Of a stretch of DNA of 64,000 nt, positions 32,465 to 44,100 are shown one piece after another. Positions within the stretch are counted from its first letter, which is position 1. Each line of letters begins with the position of its first letter. The translations under genes and the position numbers were made by a program. The notes beneath the pieces were generated by a model. The model saw only the letters and a program-made list of their open reading frames with translations. It did not search any database and was not told where the DNA came from. Origin of the DNA: Ulva prolifera (lineage: Eukaryota; Chlorophyta; Ulvophyceae; Ulvales; Ulvaceae). The stretch spans positions 5,897,172 to 5,961,171 of the forward strand of contig CM041201.1 in assembly GCA_023078555.1 (NCBI GenBank). The letters are read 5' to 3'.

Positions 32465-32482
32465 AAGCGAACGCGTTCGCTT
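32465..32482. promoter_or_regulatory. Perfect 18-bp palindrome in the family 2 leader (copy 1)
   Basis: AAGCGAACGCGTTCGCTT lies between the primer binding site and the polyprotein start. It recurs at 38693-38710, and extended to 22 bp in the diverged element at 59451-59472. Its position and self-complementarity recall RNA dimer-initiation sites of retroviruses; that role is inference. Confidence 0.55.
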
Positions 32483-32673
32483 TTCTCAGCGCTGATCATT
32501 AAAACAAGCTTCTCGAATTGTGTCTAACAACAATATACTACGAGAGAGCTAAATGATTCCTGCGCTTTTGACCGCAGTCTGAGCGCCGGCGGAACAGTGG
32601 AATGCCCGCCGTGTCTGCGCGCAGACATTGGCCGACGGCTTTCCTGAACAAGACCATAAACAGACATAACGCT

Positions 32674-32689
32674 AACATCATCGATACCA
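32674..32689 (-). promoter_or_regulatory. Primer binding site, family 2 copy 1
   Basis: Minus-strand TGGTATCGATGATGTT directly abuts the LTR end. It shares TGGTATCG and TGATGT with family 1 and starts like an initiator tRNA-Met complement. The same site lies at 38902-38917 for copy 2. Confidence 0.7.
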
Positions 32690-33035
32690 TGTCGGAAAAG
32701 CTATCTTTGTACAGGGGCGGACGCGCAGTCCTCATTCAGGTCAGGTCAGGACAGCCAACATCTCATACCTGCTGCGCACAGAGGTAGAACCGAGAGATGT
32801 TGAGAGGAGAGTGCTAATACCGTGAAACAGTAAAGAGAATGGTTACAGATCTCAGTGTGCACATGCTTATATGCACACTGAACACTCAAGGTTACGGCGG
32901 GAAACCCTCGCACGATCTCTCTCACTACATCGAGACAATCCTAACTGGCGGCTTACCCCTACACTGGATCCGCGGATCGTCCGTGCATGGGTGCACCTGT
33001 CACCACTGCTGCCCGCAGGCTCATGCATTGTGACA
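32690..33035 (-). repeat. Family 2 LTR B, shared between array copies 1 and 2
   Basis: Same 346-bp sequence as LTR A. It serves as the 5' LTR of copy 1 and the 3' LTR of copy 2, with a primer site on one side and a purine tract on the other. Confidence 0.95.
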
Positions 33036-33052
33036 CTCCCCCATAAACCCTG

Positions 33053-36000
33053 CTAAGTCTCCACTAGCTGGAGTTTATTACGAACTTCTAACAAAGCAGG
33101 TCCGGGCAGCACTTTAGTAAACACATCTGCTAACTGGTCAACAGTGCCCACCCATGCTACCTTAAGTTCATCCATCTGGACATATTCCCGCACTCGCAAG
33201 TGCCGCACACGAATGTGCTTGGATCTGTCAGTGGACACAGCATTCACAGCCAAGATATTGGCACTCTTATTGTCACCCCACAGAGTCGGCTTGTGTGGGA
33301 CGAGTTTCAGATCGAGAAGCAACTGCTTTACCCACATCAACTCGTTGGCTGTTGCACTCATCGCGATGAGTTCAGCCTCTGTTGTATCCCCAGCCACTAT
33401 ACTCTGTTTCTTCGAACGCCAGAGAACACAGTTCCCATGCACCCGAATAACCATACCAGACACGCTTTTCAGATCAGCAGAGTTCGCAAAATCTGCATCT
33501 GAATAAGCCTCTAACAAACACCCATGTCCCTCAGAGCCTATAAACTTTATTCCTAAATTCTTTGTGGACTGCAGGTATCTCAGAACATGTTGCACGGCAG
33601 ACCAATGTTCCTTTAAACTACTAGACATGTGCCGGGCCAGGGCATGTGCCACATAGCTCAGGTCAGGTCGTGTCACTCCTGCAATATACTGGATGCTTCC
33701 TACAGCACTCATGAACCTGGAATGCTCAGCAGCACTGGCTTTCTCCAGGTCAGGATGCTCTTTCGCACTCCTTAGTTGTTGCCGCGGCACTAAGGGAGTG
33801 GGAGATTTACGACAGTCAGACATACTGTACTTTTCAAGTAAGTTTCGAATTTTGTTTCGTTGTGTCATGATGATTGTTTTGGCCTTGCGATCACGCATGA
33901 TCTCTGTGCCAAGTGCCCATGCAAGTTCACCTAAATCTCTGCCCTCAAATTTCGTGAGAATGATGTCGACAAGTTCTTGTAACCCCGCAGAGCTACTAAA
34001 TATGAACAAGTCATCGACCCATAAGAAAATAAAGCAGCGACCAGATGTTCTGACATACAGTCCGGGATCACTTTGTGCGCACACAAATCCCATCTCAGCT
34101 AAGACCTTGATTAAAGCTTTATGCCACTCGCGAGCAGCTTGCTTCAGGCCATACAGGGTTTTATGCAATCTCCAGACACGTGCTGTCCCGTCAGTGAAGA
34201 ACGGGGGCTGTTCAACGAACACTTCTTCTTCTAGCTCACCATTCAGAAAAGCGCACTGAATGTCTATGTGTCTAATCTCTAAGTCTTCCTGAGCAGCAAC
34301 TGACAGCAACACACGCAGTGTCGCATAACTACCGACAGGAGACCAAGTCTCAAAAAAGTCTATACCTTCTACCTGAGAAAAACCACGAGCTACATATCGT
34401 GCCTTATACCGCTGAACCTCGCCAGCAGGCCCACGCTTGATCTTGAGCACCCATTTGCCCGAGATAGCCCGTTTGCCCGCAGGCAGATAGCACAACCCGA
34501 AGGTTCCGTGCTCACCCAGTGCATCTACCTCCTCCTGCATGGCGCGCAGCCATGCATCCCTGTCCGGACCCGCAAGTCCTTCCTTCATAGAAGGCATATC
34601 AGGGTCGGAGGAGGCCTTCTGCTTCCTGGCGGCAGCTGCTCGGCGCGACCCACGACGCTGAACACTCTGCTGCTCACCAGACTCCACATGCTGAGGCTTC
34701 AGGCCTGCACAGGACACTCCACAGTCAGCCGCGGCTGATGTGTCCTGGCTACAAGCTGAAACTTCAATAGCAGCAACAACTGTTTCACTACTAGCATTAG
34801 AGCCCGCAGGCTCATTCATATGCACAGCTGCTACATCCGCAGCCAATGGAACAAGGCGTCTGCGTACAAGAGGATTGATTTTAATACGAGGTAAGGCAGC
34901 TGGAATGGCCCTCACCTCGTCAGGCAAATCAACCCCAACTGCGGCTGAGGGGTCCGGATCCTCTCCCCCTAATTCGGACCCGGTCTCCACCTCATCTGGC
35001 TCATCCTCCCAGAAGGGCCTCGGCGCCTCAGCTCCTCGCAAGGGCTGAGCAACTGCCCCCGCGCCAGATGCTGAGGCCGCTGCCGAATTACTCCCGGAAC
35101 GGACCCGCTGAGCCTCCAGATTCTGATGAGCCGCAGCTCTTTCATCATCTGAGACGGTGTAGTCCATGCGCTGTTCGTCATCGTCGTCATAGATGCCATG
35201 GCTGTCATCATCGGACGGATCCTCCATGTCGTCATCAGACGCACTGACAGACATTGGAATGGGGAACGCAACTTCTACACCAGGGTCGTGCAACACAGCA
35301 TTGCGCGTGACAACATACCGCGCGGTGCGAGATGGCGTGGCGACAGGATGATGCACTTCGCCGTGAACACGAGGGGGGGCAGGGACGGCAGGGTGAGCAG
35401 CAGCTCTGGACATTGCACGCGTGCGGTGCAAAGCTGCTCTGGCTATTTCCGGCGTTGCCCTAGCAGGGTCACGTCGGATTATCTCCGCAGAGGAGCCAGC
35501 TCCAAATCGTGGAGAGTACGCAGTAGGATCAGGGTCAGGGTTGTCCTGCCGGAATGTCATTTCCATGACAGGGACCCTACCATGACCAGGGGGGGTGTGA
35601 AGCTGGTCACGCAGACGGCGCAACACTCCCCCATCATACGTGTGCTCTGCCGCGAAAGGAGGGACATCGGCGTCAGTCACACGCTCACCCTCATCGTCCC
35701 CCTCGAAAGCAACCGTATAGGAGTTCGCAAACTCCTTAGGTTCCCTTTTGTCCACAACGGCGGACGCATCGTACTTGCGTACGTGCCGGATCATCTGATC
35801 CGCAGTGCACATCACCTGACGCACAACAAAAACCCTACCCCCAGGAACATCCTGGGCGTACACACGCTGCATGCTGGGGCCTAACCCGGCACCGACCCAG
35901 TATGCAGGCACACCCCGCGGGGACAACTTCCGCAGCTTGTCATCCCTAGGGTATGCATACACTTCAACCCCCCATGGACGCTGCTGCCGCAGCAGATCTT

Positions 36001-38611
36001 GGAACACCTCGACGGAGGTGTCTCTGAAAAAGGCCATATAAGGAATGATATCCTTATCACAAGACCGCACTAAAAACTCATCTAATTCTGTCGTCGCAAG
36101 CAACTTGTACTTGCGTTTCTCCTCATCCCTCAACTTATCGCGCTCGGCCTTTTTCATGCGCTTACCTTTCCCCAGGCTCTTCTCAGCTTCGTCAACGTCC
36201 GCAGACGCATTGACAGCATGCTGAGCTTTCAGGCCCTTGAGGATGCTCGCCAGTTTGTCATGGTACAATGCCGACGACGGCGTGAGATTGTGACCATGGA
36301 CAACACTGGCGAGGCATTCTATCCACAGGAACAGAGGCAGGCCGCTCGCGAGCAGCGCAGCACGGAGTGACTCAAAGGCCACTCCGATCCTCCTCTCGAT
36401 CATGCCATTACAGCGATGAGCGGCTGTGGGGGTCAAGCGGTGAGTGATGCCACGACGCTGGAGGTAGAGCTTTAAGGCCGCGACCATAAACTCTCCCCCT
36501 TTGTCGGTGTGTAGGATGCGCACACCCGGTTCACCTGGCTTCACCACATTCACCCGAATGCGTTCGATAATATAAGAGATCATGGCCGCAGCCTCACTCT
36601 TTTTGCGCAGACCTACCACGAAAGTATAACGGGTAAAGGCACACATCACAAACAAAACATATTTCACACCACCAATTCCTACTGGAGAGACAGGACCAGC
36701 TAAATCGGCGTGCAGTTGCTCACCAGGCCACTTGGCCTGGCCCATGAGCGCACGATCATTGGCGGAAAACTTGCCCGCAGGCACCTTGCCAATTCTGCAG
36801 CCGTGACACCGATTCCCCAGCGGCTCGGAATCGACATCCAGATTCAAATGACCATAAAATTCACTGTTGGACTGCATTCGTTTTAGGACCCAATTTGACT
36901 GGTGAAAAGACAAATGCGCTAGAAAAGCAGGTTCCAGCAAGTATGCATCATATGGAACCTCAGCTCCCCCATCATTGGGTCGCTTCAGGTCAATGGCCGC
37001 AACCGCCATATGATGCCACTGCTGTTGATCCTCAATAACTGAGGTCGGACTGCTCTGGTTAGACCAGACTACCCCCCTATTGACAGGCGCACCGACAAGA
37101 ATGGGTTTGGTCTCTACTGCCATTTTGAATGCAAAGACAGGGTGACCATCCATATCTAGTTCCTGATATTTGGCATCGTCCTCTATGTCGGTAGCCATAT
37201 CACCCAGACCAGGGACATATAACACATTCCTACGCGTGTCTAGGAACATCTGCTCTGATCTAAGACCCATCGTGCTGAGCAGGTTGTACGGACATTCGGG
37301 AGCATAGTAAACACCAGGGATTTCCACATCCAGTGGGTGCGTGTTCCCATGCTTGTCCACATAAGTACCCAGGTTCACCTGAATGGTTCCCCTACCCATG
37401 ATAGAAAGCTGCCCTGGTCCCGCGAGATTGGCAACTTTCTGACACGGGCCGTACTCAGTGAACATTTCCCGATTTCCTACTATATGCATGTCCGACCCAC
37501 TATCAACAATGATATTCCACGGCATGGACGCGTCCGGCTGTGGGTACTTGGCAGGCATTTCAATAGTGCAAACATCTCTGGCCGCAGCCTGTTTGCGTTG
37601 GGGGCAGTTCGCACGCAAATGTCCCTTCTTCTTGCAGAAGAAACAGGTCCTGGTCTCCTCGCGAGGAGCCTGGCCAGCTGCGACAGCAGCGACCACAGGG
37701 CCATCACCACGGTGCTGCTTGCGCCAGCCATGGCCTGGTTTGCCCGCGGGCGCCCCAGACCTAGCCTGCAGCGACCGCTGTTGTTTGAGCAAATCAGCAT
37801 GCTCAGTTAAACGCGATATTATCACATGAGGGGAGGAGTGTTGAACTTCGCCGCGCACAGCGTTGAACTCCTCCCCCACCTCTAACAGTTTCAATCGTAG
37901 CCATCGCTGGCCCACATCGGCACCTAGTGCCTCCAGTTGAGTGTAAACACTCATCACCTCACCACAATATGTCGCGACATCTTTATTGTGTTGTGACAAA
38001 GAATTGAACCGACTCCACAGTCTGTGGATCTCGGCTTCAGTGCTAGGTCTGTACTTGGCAGTCAAGTAAGACCATGCTTCACACAAATATGACATGCGAT
38101 AGACAGTCGTCCTATCCGCGTCAGGCAAAGACATTAGGACCTGTGTCCTCGCCCTAGCATGAACACGCTGTTCGTCCGCAGACGGTGCGTGCTGCAGCAA
38201 ATGATCTAACTCGAATTGACCTAACCACAAAAAGACTTTCTGCTCGTACGCAACGAAGCTTTCGGTCTTAAAATTCCACTCAGGCAATTTCCCTTTGGTC
38301 AAGTCAGGCTCGCTACGTCCCCGAGATGCACGCAGCGCTTCGGTCAACGTCTCGAGCGTGATGAAGGACTCAGTGTGACCGTGATCGTCAACAACATGAG
38401 AGGAAAAAGGCACCTGCTGGCTGCTCTGCCCAGTATGGGAAGAGGGTAGTGGCCGGACAATTCGTCCGCCCCGGAGCAACATACCCGCAGGCTGTTCTCC
38501 GTCAGGGAGCTGCTGGTCAGCGTCCCTGTCGACGAGAGGCTGCTGGTCAGCATCGTCTCGCCTCTCCTCGCGAGGAGCGTCGGCGTTGGAGTTGGCGTTA
38601 GAAAGAGACAT
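33053..38611 (-). CDS. Family 2 copia Gag-Pol polyprotein, array copy 2 (1852 aa)
   Basis: Residue-for-residue identical to the polyprotein at 26825-32383, displaced by exactly 6228 bp, with the same knuckle, protease, integrase, WVDD reverse transcriptase and RNase H. Complete identity over 5.5 kb means either very recent duplication or collapse or expansion during assembly. The leader with its palindrome (38693-38710) and primer site is also repeated. Confidence 0.95.
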   Translation of the reverse strand: MSLSNANSNADAPREERRDDADQQPLVDRDADQQLPDGEQPAGMLLRGGRIVRPLPSSHTGQSSQQVPFSSHVVDDHGHTESFITLETLTEALRASRGRSEPDLTKGKLPEWNFKTESFVAYEQKVFLWLGQFELDHLLQHAPSADEQRVHARARTQVLMSLPDADRTTVYRMSYLCEAWSYLTAKYRPSTEAEIHRLWSRFNSLSQHNKDVATYCGEVMSVYTQLEALGADVGQRWLRLKLLEVGEEFNAVRGEVQHSSPHVIISRLTEHADLLKQQRSLQARSGAPAGKPGHGWRKQHRGDGPVVAAVAAGQAPREETRTCFFCKKKGHLRANCPQRKQAAARDVCTIEMPAKYPQPDASMPWNIIVDSGSDMHIVGNREMFTEYGPCQKVANLAGPGQLSIMGRGTIQVNLGTYVDKHGNTHPLDVEIPGVYYAPECPYNLLSTMGLRSEQMFLDTRRNVLYVPGLGDMATDIEDDAKYQELDMDGHPVFAFKMAVETKPILVGAPVNRGVVWSNQSSPTSVIEDQQQWHHMAVAAIDLKRPNDGGAEVPYDAYLLEPAFLAHLSFHQSNWVLKRMQSNSEFYGHLNLDVDSEPLGNRCHGCRIGKVPAGKFSANDRALMGQAKWPGEQLHADLAGPVSPVGIGGVKYVLFVMCAFTRYTFVVGLRKKSEAAAMISYIIERIRVNVVKPGEPGVRILHTDKGGEFMVAALKLYLQRRGITHRLTPTAAHRCNGMIERRIGVAFESLRAALLASGLPLFLWIECLASVVHGHNLTPSSALYHDKLASILKGLKAQHAVNASADVDEAEKSLGKGKRMKKAERDKLRDEEKRKYKLLATTELDEFLVRSCDKDIIPYMAFFRDTSVEVFQDLLRQQRPWGVEVYAYPRDDKLRKLSPRGVPAYWVGAGLGPSMQRVYAQDVPGGRVFVVRQVMCTADQMIRHVRKYDASAVVDKREPKEFANSYTVAFEGDDEGERVTDADVPPFAAEHTYDGGVLRRLRDQLHTPPGHGRVPVMEMTFRQDNPDPDPTAYSPRFGAGSSAEIIRRDPARATPEIARAALHRTRAMSRAAAHPAVPAPPRVHGEVHHPVATPSRTARYVVTRNAVLHDPGVEVAFPIPMSVSASDDDMEDPSDDDSHGIYDDDDEQRMDYTVSDDERAAAHQNLEAQRVRSGSNSAAASASGAGAVAQPLRGAEAPRPFWEDEPDEVETGSELGGEDPDPSAAVGVDLPDEVRAIPAALPRIKINPLVRRRLVPLAADVAAVHMNEPAGSNASSETVVAAIEVSACSQDTSAAADCGVSCAGLKPQHVESGEQQSVQRRGSRRAAAARKQKASSDPDMPSMKEGLAGPDRDAWLRAMQEEVDALGEHGTFGLCYLPAGKRAISGKWVLKIKRGPAGEVQRYKARYVARGFSQVEGIDFFETWSPVGSYATLRVLLSVAAQEDLEIRHIDIQCAFLNGELEEEVFVEQPPFFTDGTARVWRLHKTLYGLKQAAREWHKALIKVLAEMGFVCAQSDPGLYVRTSGRCFIFLWVDDLFIFSSSAGLQELVDIILTKFEGRDLGELAWALGTEIMRDRKAKTIIMTQRNKIRNLLEKYSMSDCRKSPTPLVPRQQLRSAKEHPDLEKASAAEHSRFMSAVGSIQYIAGVTRPDLSYVAHALARHMSSSLKEHWSAVQHVLRYLQSTKNLGIKFIGSEGHGCLLEAYSDADFANSADLKSVSGMVIRVHGNCVLWRSKKQSIVAGDTTEAELIAMSATANELMWVKQLLLDLKLVPHKPTLWGDNKSANILAVNAVSTDRSKHIRVRHLRVREYVQMDELKVAWVGTVDQLADVFTKVLPGPALLEVRNKLQLVET

Positions 38612-38917
38612 CCTGCATCAGGACAGATGGTTGTTTGTCGCGCGCAGCAACTAACCAGTGGGATTGCTCGCAAGCAAACAGGTTGAGAAAACAAGCGAAC
38701 GCGTTCGCTTTTCTCAGCGCTGATCATTAAAACAAGCTTCTCGAATTGTGTCTAACAACAATATACTACGAGAGAGCTAAATGATTCCTGCGCTTTTGAC
38801 CGCAGTCTGAGCGCCGGCGGAACAGTGGAATGCCCGCCGTGTCTGCGCGCAGACATTGGCCGACGGCTTTCCTGAACAAGACCATAAACAGACATAACGC
38901 TAACATCATCGATACCA

Positions 38918-39263
38918 TGTCGGAAAAGCTATCTTTGTACAGGGGCGGACGCGCAGTCCTCATTCAGGTCAGGTCAGGACAGCCAACATCTCATACCTGC
39001 TGCGCACAGAGGTAGAACCGAGAGATGTTGAGAGGAGAGTGCTAATACCGTGAAACAGTAAAGAGAATGGTTACAGATCTCAGTGTGCACATGCTTATAT
39101 GCACACTGAACACTCAAGGTTACGGCGGGAAACCCTCGCACGATCTCTCTCACTACATCGAGACAATCCTAACTGGCGGCTTACCCCTACACTGGATCCG
39201 CGGATCGTCCGTGCATGGGTGCACCTGTCACCACTGCTGCCCGCAGGCTCATGCATTGTGACA
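38918..39263 (-). repeat. Family 2 LTR C
   Basis: Third identical LTR. It is the 5' LTR of array copy 2 and is followed on the high side by the 3' end of a truncated third internal region. Confidence 0.95.
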
Positions 39264-39280
39264 CTCCCCCATAAACCCTG

Positions 39281-39693
39281 CTAAGTCTCCACTAGCTGGA
39301 GTTTATTACGAACTTCTAACAAAGCAGGTCCGGGCAGCACTTTAGTAAACACATCTGCTAACTGGTCAACAGTGCCCACCCATGCTACCTTAAGTTCATC
39401 CATCTGGACATATTCCCGCACTCGCAAGTGCCGCACACGAATGTGCTTGGATCTGTCAGTGGACACAGCATTCACAGCCAAGATATTGGCACTCTTATTG
39501 TCACCCCACAGAGTCGGCTTGTGTGGGACGAGTTTCAGATCGAGAAGCAACTGCTTTACCCACATCAACTCGTTGGCTGTTGCACTCATCGCGATGAGTT
39601 CAGCCTCTGTTGTATCCCCAGCCACTATACTCTGTTTCTTCGAACGCCAGAGAACACAGTTCCCATGCACCCGAATAACCATACCAGACACGC
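39281..39693 (-). pseudogene. Truncated third family 2 copy (RNase H C-terminus only)
   Basis: Encodes the last part of RNase H from VSGMVIRVHGNCVLWRS to the polyprotein end, identical to the complete copies. At 39693 similarity ends abruptly at GACACGC, and GC-richer unrelated DNA follows. The open frame continues to 39802 only by chance. Confidence 0.92.
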
Positions 39694-40845
39694 CCTGGTG
39701 GCCCTGGCGCCGTGGCTGTGCGCTACAGAAATAATTAAAGTCACACGCAACGCAAACGATCCGTACTGCTATGCGGGTGTTGTCAGCGCCGCGCGACTGC
39801 ATTGGTCGAGCACATGCAACCCCGAGCCCTCAGCGGCGGAGCCTGCAGCCTGGAACGGCCCGCTTTCAAACACAATGATATCCTGTAACCAGCTCGGGGT
39901 ATCTTGACAGCTGCTTATCTTTGCATGATTTTCTGCGTTGCGTGTGCTTTTCAGGGACCGTCGCACATGTACATTGCAGCCCCGCAGCCTTGCGTAGTCA
40001 AAGTCGATTCTTACCATCCATTGAACTTATCGTCACAAGACGATTGCGTGTTACGATTTCGCTAGATTCATCTTTGGAGGCATTGAACCAAGGGGCATGC
40101 AGCATTACGTCTATGCTTGTGTTGCACTTTCTGGCCGGCGTGGGCTGCAAGACAAAGATTGATTGCTTGACAAAGGCTTGTTTTCGCTTCTGCGCAGCTC
40201 ACCAAGCGCTAATGCAGCCGTGATATGGCAGAGATTTTGCTTGCCAACTTCATAGTCTCATCGGCCATTGCAGCGAATAGTTGGCATGAGCCATTGTTGC
40301 CCAACGTGTAAGTACCTCGAACAAGACGTGGTCACCAGCGGACATCACCCATGATATCAACAACTAAAAGAGCAGCAATGATAACAAAGTTCATGATGTT
40401 TCAGAGGCCATGTATATGTGGTCTCATGTTACATGAAGCATGTACAATCTCGCGGCTGGAGTATCTCGCAGGCTGCGGCAATCGGTATACAACAAGCCCC
40501 GTGTGATGCAGCAAGGATAACATGTATGAAGGCGTAATTCGATGTCGTATATCTGCCGATGCTGTCCGGCTTGAGGAAAGGCAACCGTTTCTGTTAGCAC
40601 TAGCGCAACTATATCGAGATACTGCCGCTCGTACGCAGCTATTCGCTAAACATTGGGCCGACAATAATTCAATCATACTTGAGTGTGTCTAGACTATCTC
40701 ACAGCTCTGTTGAAGAGCATACGCAGCCTGGAAGATGAGACAGCACATGCCGCTGCAAATAGCACGGCAACACAGCCTTCATTTTGTCAACTATGCAACG
40801 TCACATCCGCTATGAGCAACGTACTACTTGCTTGTGATTGCAGCC
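39694..40845. other. Stretch between the copia array and PYD1; one possible terminal exon (+)
   Basis: After a good acceptor (GTGTGCTTTTCAG near 39953) the plus strand reads about 37 codons (GPSHMYIAAPQPCVVKVDSY) to a TAG near 40066. This could be the last exon of a plus-strand gene, conceivably the far side of the gene interrupted by the array, but there is no homology to support it. The rest shows nothing I can name. Confidence 0.2.
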
Positions 40846-41196
40846 ATGGCAAAGGCGCCCCCATGGGGCCCCAACGGGTTATTGCCTGCGCGCTGTTGGC
40901 CCGACGGAGACACCGTCATGCTCGGTTCGCCAAGTACGAAGCATGACGCTGTGACCCATCCACGGGGGGTCTCGATAAGGAGGTCGGCTGTGCATGCGCG
41001 AGCCTATGCTGTGCGGTCCGACAGCATCGCAGGTGAGTCGCGAACGTGCTTGAAGACAGTAGTCAGGCAAGCTCGGTCAGACACGCATTCCTCTTCCTAT
41101 CAGCTGAGACTTCACGTCACTGCATTTGACGAAAGCGACGCTCTCTGCCAGCAAGAGCTGGCTATTCCAGGATTCGCACTGACATACGTTTACAGA

Positions 41197-44100
41197 ATGG
41201 TTACTGCGGCTTTTGCGCAGCAGTTTTGTCCTGCCGTCCGAGCAACACAGCGGGATGCCAGCACGCGAGCCGGTTCCGTCAGAAAGCTAGGCGGACTTGA
41301 CGCCCCCGTCGTATTAGAAGGTGGCAAAGCTGTTTCGGGCCCCGACTTATCAATCACTGTGAATGGACTGAAACTGCCCAATCCATTCGTTATCGGCTCT
41401 GGCCCACCTGGTATGTAGAGCACGGGACATTCACTGTCTCGAACACCATGGACGCAGACACATTTGGCTATTGATTCGGATCCGTTCAGGCACAAATTAC
41501 AAAGTCATGAAAAAGGCGTTCGATGAGGGCTGGGGCGCTGTTATTTGCAAGACAATCTGCCTCAATGCTGATCGGATCCATAACGTGACACCACGATATG
41601 GCCGTATGAAGGCCGCAAATGGCGAAGTTCTTGGTTGGGAAAATATCGAGCTAATCAGTGATCGGCCTACGGAGGTAATGCTTGCCGAGTTGAAGCAGCT
41701 GAAGGAAGAGTATCCCGAAAGGTATTCTTCCACTGATTGCGAAAAACGAACGACACGATTGATCTTCACACTGCCTCACATATCATCTTGTAAGGCTGGC
41801 ATGCATGCAAGCAAATGCTCCAAATCTGCAAGATTCGTGCAAGCCGGCACAAGCCAGCGGGATGGACTCCATGCAGATGAGGGCCTATAATGACATGGAC
41901 ATGGTGGGCTTAACCAGCCGCATTTTTGCAGAATTCTCATTGCATCCATAATGGAGGAGTACGCAAAAGATGCCTGGGAGGAGATTGTTGGGCGGTGTGA
42001 AGAAGTAGGAGTCGATGGCTTTGAAATCAATTTCAGTTGTCCTCATGGCATGCCAGGTGCCCACCCAACATCCTGCTACTACCGGTTCCTGCGAAAGACC
42101 TTGAATGCAAAGTAGATGAATTCTCAGCAATCGGTGTGCGCATTGTTCTTTGATATGAGCCACAACACATTTGTGCAGAGCAGAAAATGGGGATGGCAAT
42201 GGGGCAGAATCCAGACATTCTTTCCGAGGTAGTTCCCTCTCACTTCTGCGTGAGCTCACTCATAAGTAGGGCTGGCCAATACCAGTACAGGTATATATAC
42301 CGGTATAACATATATAACATATTTGGGAAAAGTACCGGTATATTCAAAAAGTGCGGTATATTGGGAACATTTGGGTGCTCCGAGATGTTCCGCTGAACAG
42401 TATATTTGCGACCACCCATGTACCCTAATCTACCCGTACATCACCGATATACCGCTATTCTGGAATGCTTTTCGGTAAGGCTGCGTCAGTGCTCAGGCCC
42501 GGTTGTGCGAGCAGGTTGTTGTTCACGAGGTGATCAACTTGCGTGCTCTGATCTCATGGTCGCAGAGGGCTCTACCGAGGCCCCGAGCCAGATGAGATTT
42601 AATCAGAAATTGTATACCACTTGGACACGGGCTCGCGAAGCATACCGCAAGGTCACATCTCGCGCCATGCCCGCCAGCGTCTGGTCCATGGTGTATCCAG
42701 AGCTTCCGTACGGTGTGCACATGTTCTTTTCCTGTGCAGATTCAGTTTACACATGGGCTAAATGATGCCGTGAGTGTTGTGTATTGCGTATGCTGTGTCA
42801 TGTACGCAATGATGCCACGCAGGTTCAGCTACTTGTACTGCATGCCGGTACAACTACTTGCACTGCATTTGCATCCTGCCGCGAAGTGCATCGCTTCGAT
42901 GTCACCTTATGTTGATTTCGTCAATAGCTACATAACAGGGGATGTTGAGCAGTGCTCTGTTGGCGCTGCAGCCATGGTGGCGTAGGGGTGACTGGGCACA
43001 TGCATACCCAGCCGGCTGCAGATTTTGAGGGTATTACACGAGCATATAGCTGAGTGTATATTACTGTCTCAATAACATGGTCATACAATTTAGAAAGGAC
43101 TTGCTCTGTTCTTTCTATTGATATGACTCTTGTTTTAATCCGAATTGTCATCACATTGCATCAATAGCACTAAGTCAACATAGCATTGAGCTCGATTTGA
43201 GGAATCCGAATTGATTAAATGCGTCACACAGCGATGCCCCTTGCCCCAACACAGCTGAAACTTCGTCACAAGGTGCCTAGAGGTGATGCAAAACATGTGC
43301 ACAAGATCAAATGCTCAAAGCTACTCTGAGTTGTTAGTTGGCTGCATGATTGTGTTTTGCTTAGGTCCAGAATATATGATATGCCGGAGTACTTGGAATT
43401 TATTCCCATACACCGTTTATGTTTCCTCGCTTATATACCGCAGAACCAGGCTTGCTCATAAGCCATGTGTGTCCTTACACAGGCAGCGGCCGCTTAAGCC
43501 GCAGCCCTGTGAATTCCATGATTCAATTTGTGTACTGGCACGTGGGCTGGTACATATGTATTTCACCAAAATTTAGCCACACAGTGCTGATGCCTAGGAT
43601 TTACGGGTATGCTCACACATAGCGTTGTGTGATATTGTGTGGGCGTAGTAGATGGTGCGACCACGCACTGCGGTCTGCAGCCCGTCCAGCCATGCCAGTG
43701 ACAGTTTGCATGTCCGGTGTATATGTACACAAGCGACGAGCCCCCCTTCGGGGGGCTCTTACGCTTTGATACTTGAAGCTGAAGCATGAAGCTCGATGCT
43801 GGCGGAGCGCTGCAGCCAGCGTGGCCAGAGGTGCATCGCAGCTGCGGCGCTCTGCTGCTCGATGCATGGTGCTCGACGCTCAATGCGATCCATTTCTGTC
43901 GCAGTAGATATAATGCATAAGTTATGTTCAGAATATGTGATACTTCAGCAGCGCTCGAAGCGGCCGCGTCCGTGGCGGAGTGCCGCTGAAAAGCTGGACA
44001 GCCAGTAGACGTGGCCCGAAGGGGGGCCCGAAGGGGGGCCTGTCGGTCCTCGACGCTTGAGAAGATTGATGCCTGAAGCCGATGCAAGTGATGCCTGACG

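Larger units (their letters stand above)
26462..39693 (-). mobile_element. Tandem array of copia family 2: LTR-internal-LTR-internal-LTR-truncated internal
   Basis: Three 346-bp LTRs (26462-26807, 32690-33035, 38918-39263) alternate with two complete 5882-bp internal regions and a third cut after about 430 bp (39264-39693). The period is exactly 6228 bp. The two 1852-residue polyproteins are identical, and I noticed no difference between units. On the low side the array begins with a clean LTR end next to gene X. On the high side it stops inside RNase H and joins unrelated sequence, with no target duplication. Adjacent elements share one LTR, which ordinary insertion does not produce. Confidence 0.93.

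Noticed and set aside
39694-40100. Continuation of gene X beyond the copia array
   Set aside because: No target duplication (AAGGA) or frame match was found at the far border, so the flanks cannot be joined with confidence.
43738-43760. C6-TTCG-G6 hairpins resembling bacterial terminators
   Set aside because: No U-run follows and the setting is a eukaryotic intron; they are part of the repeat unit.
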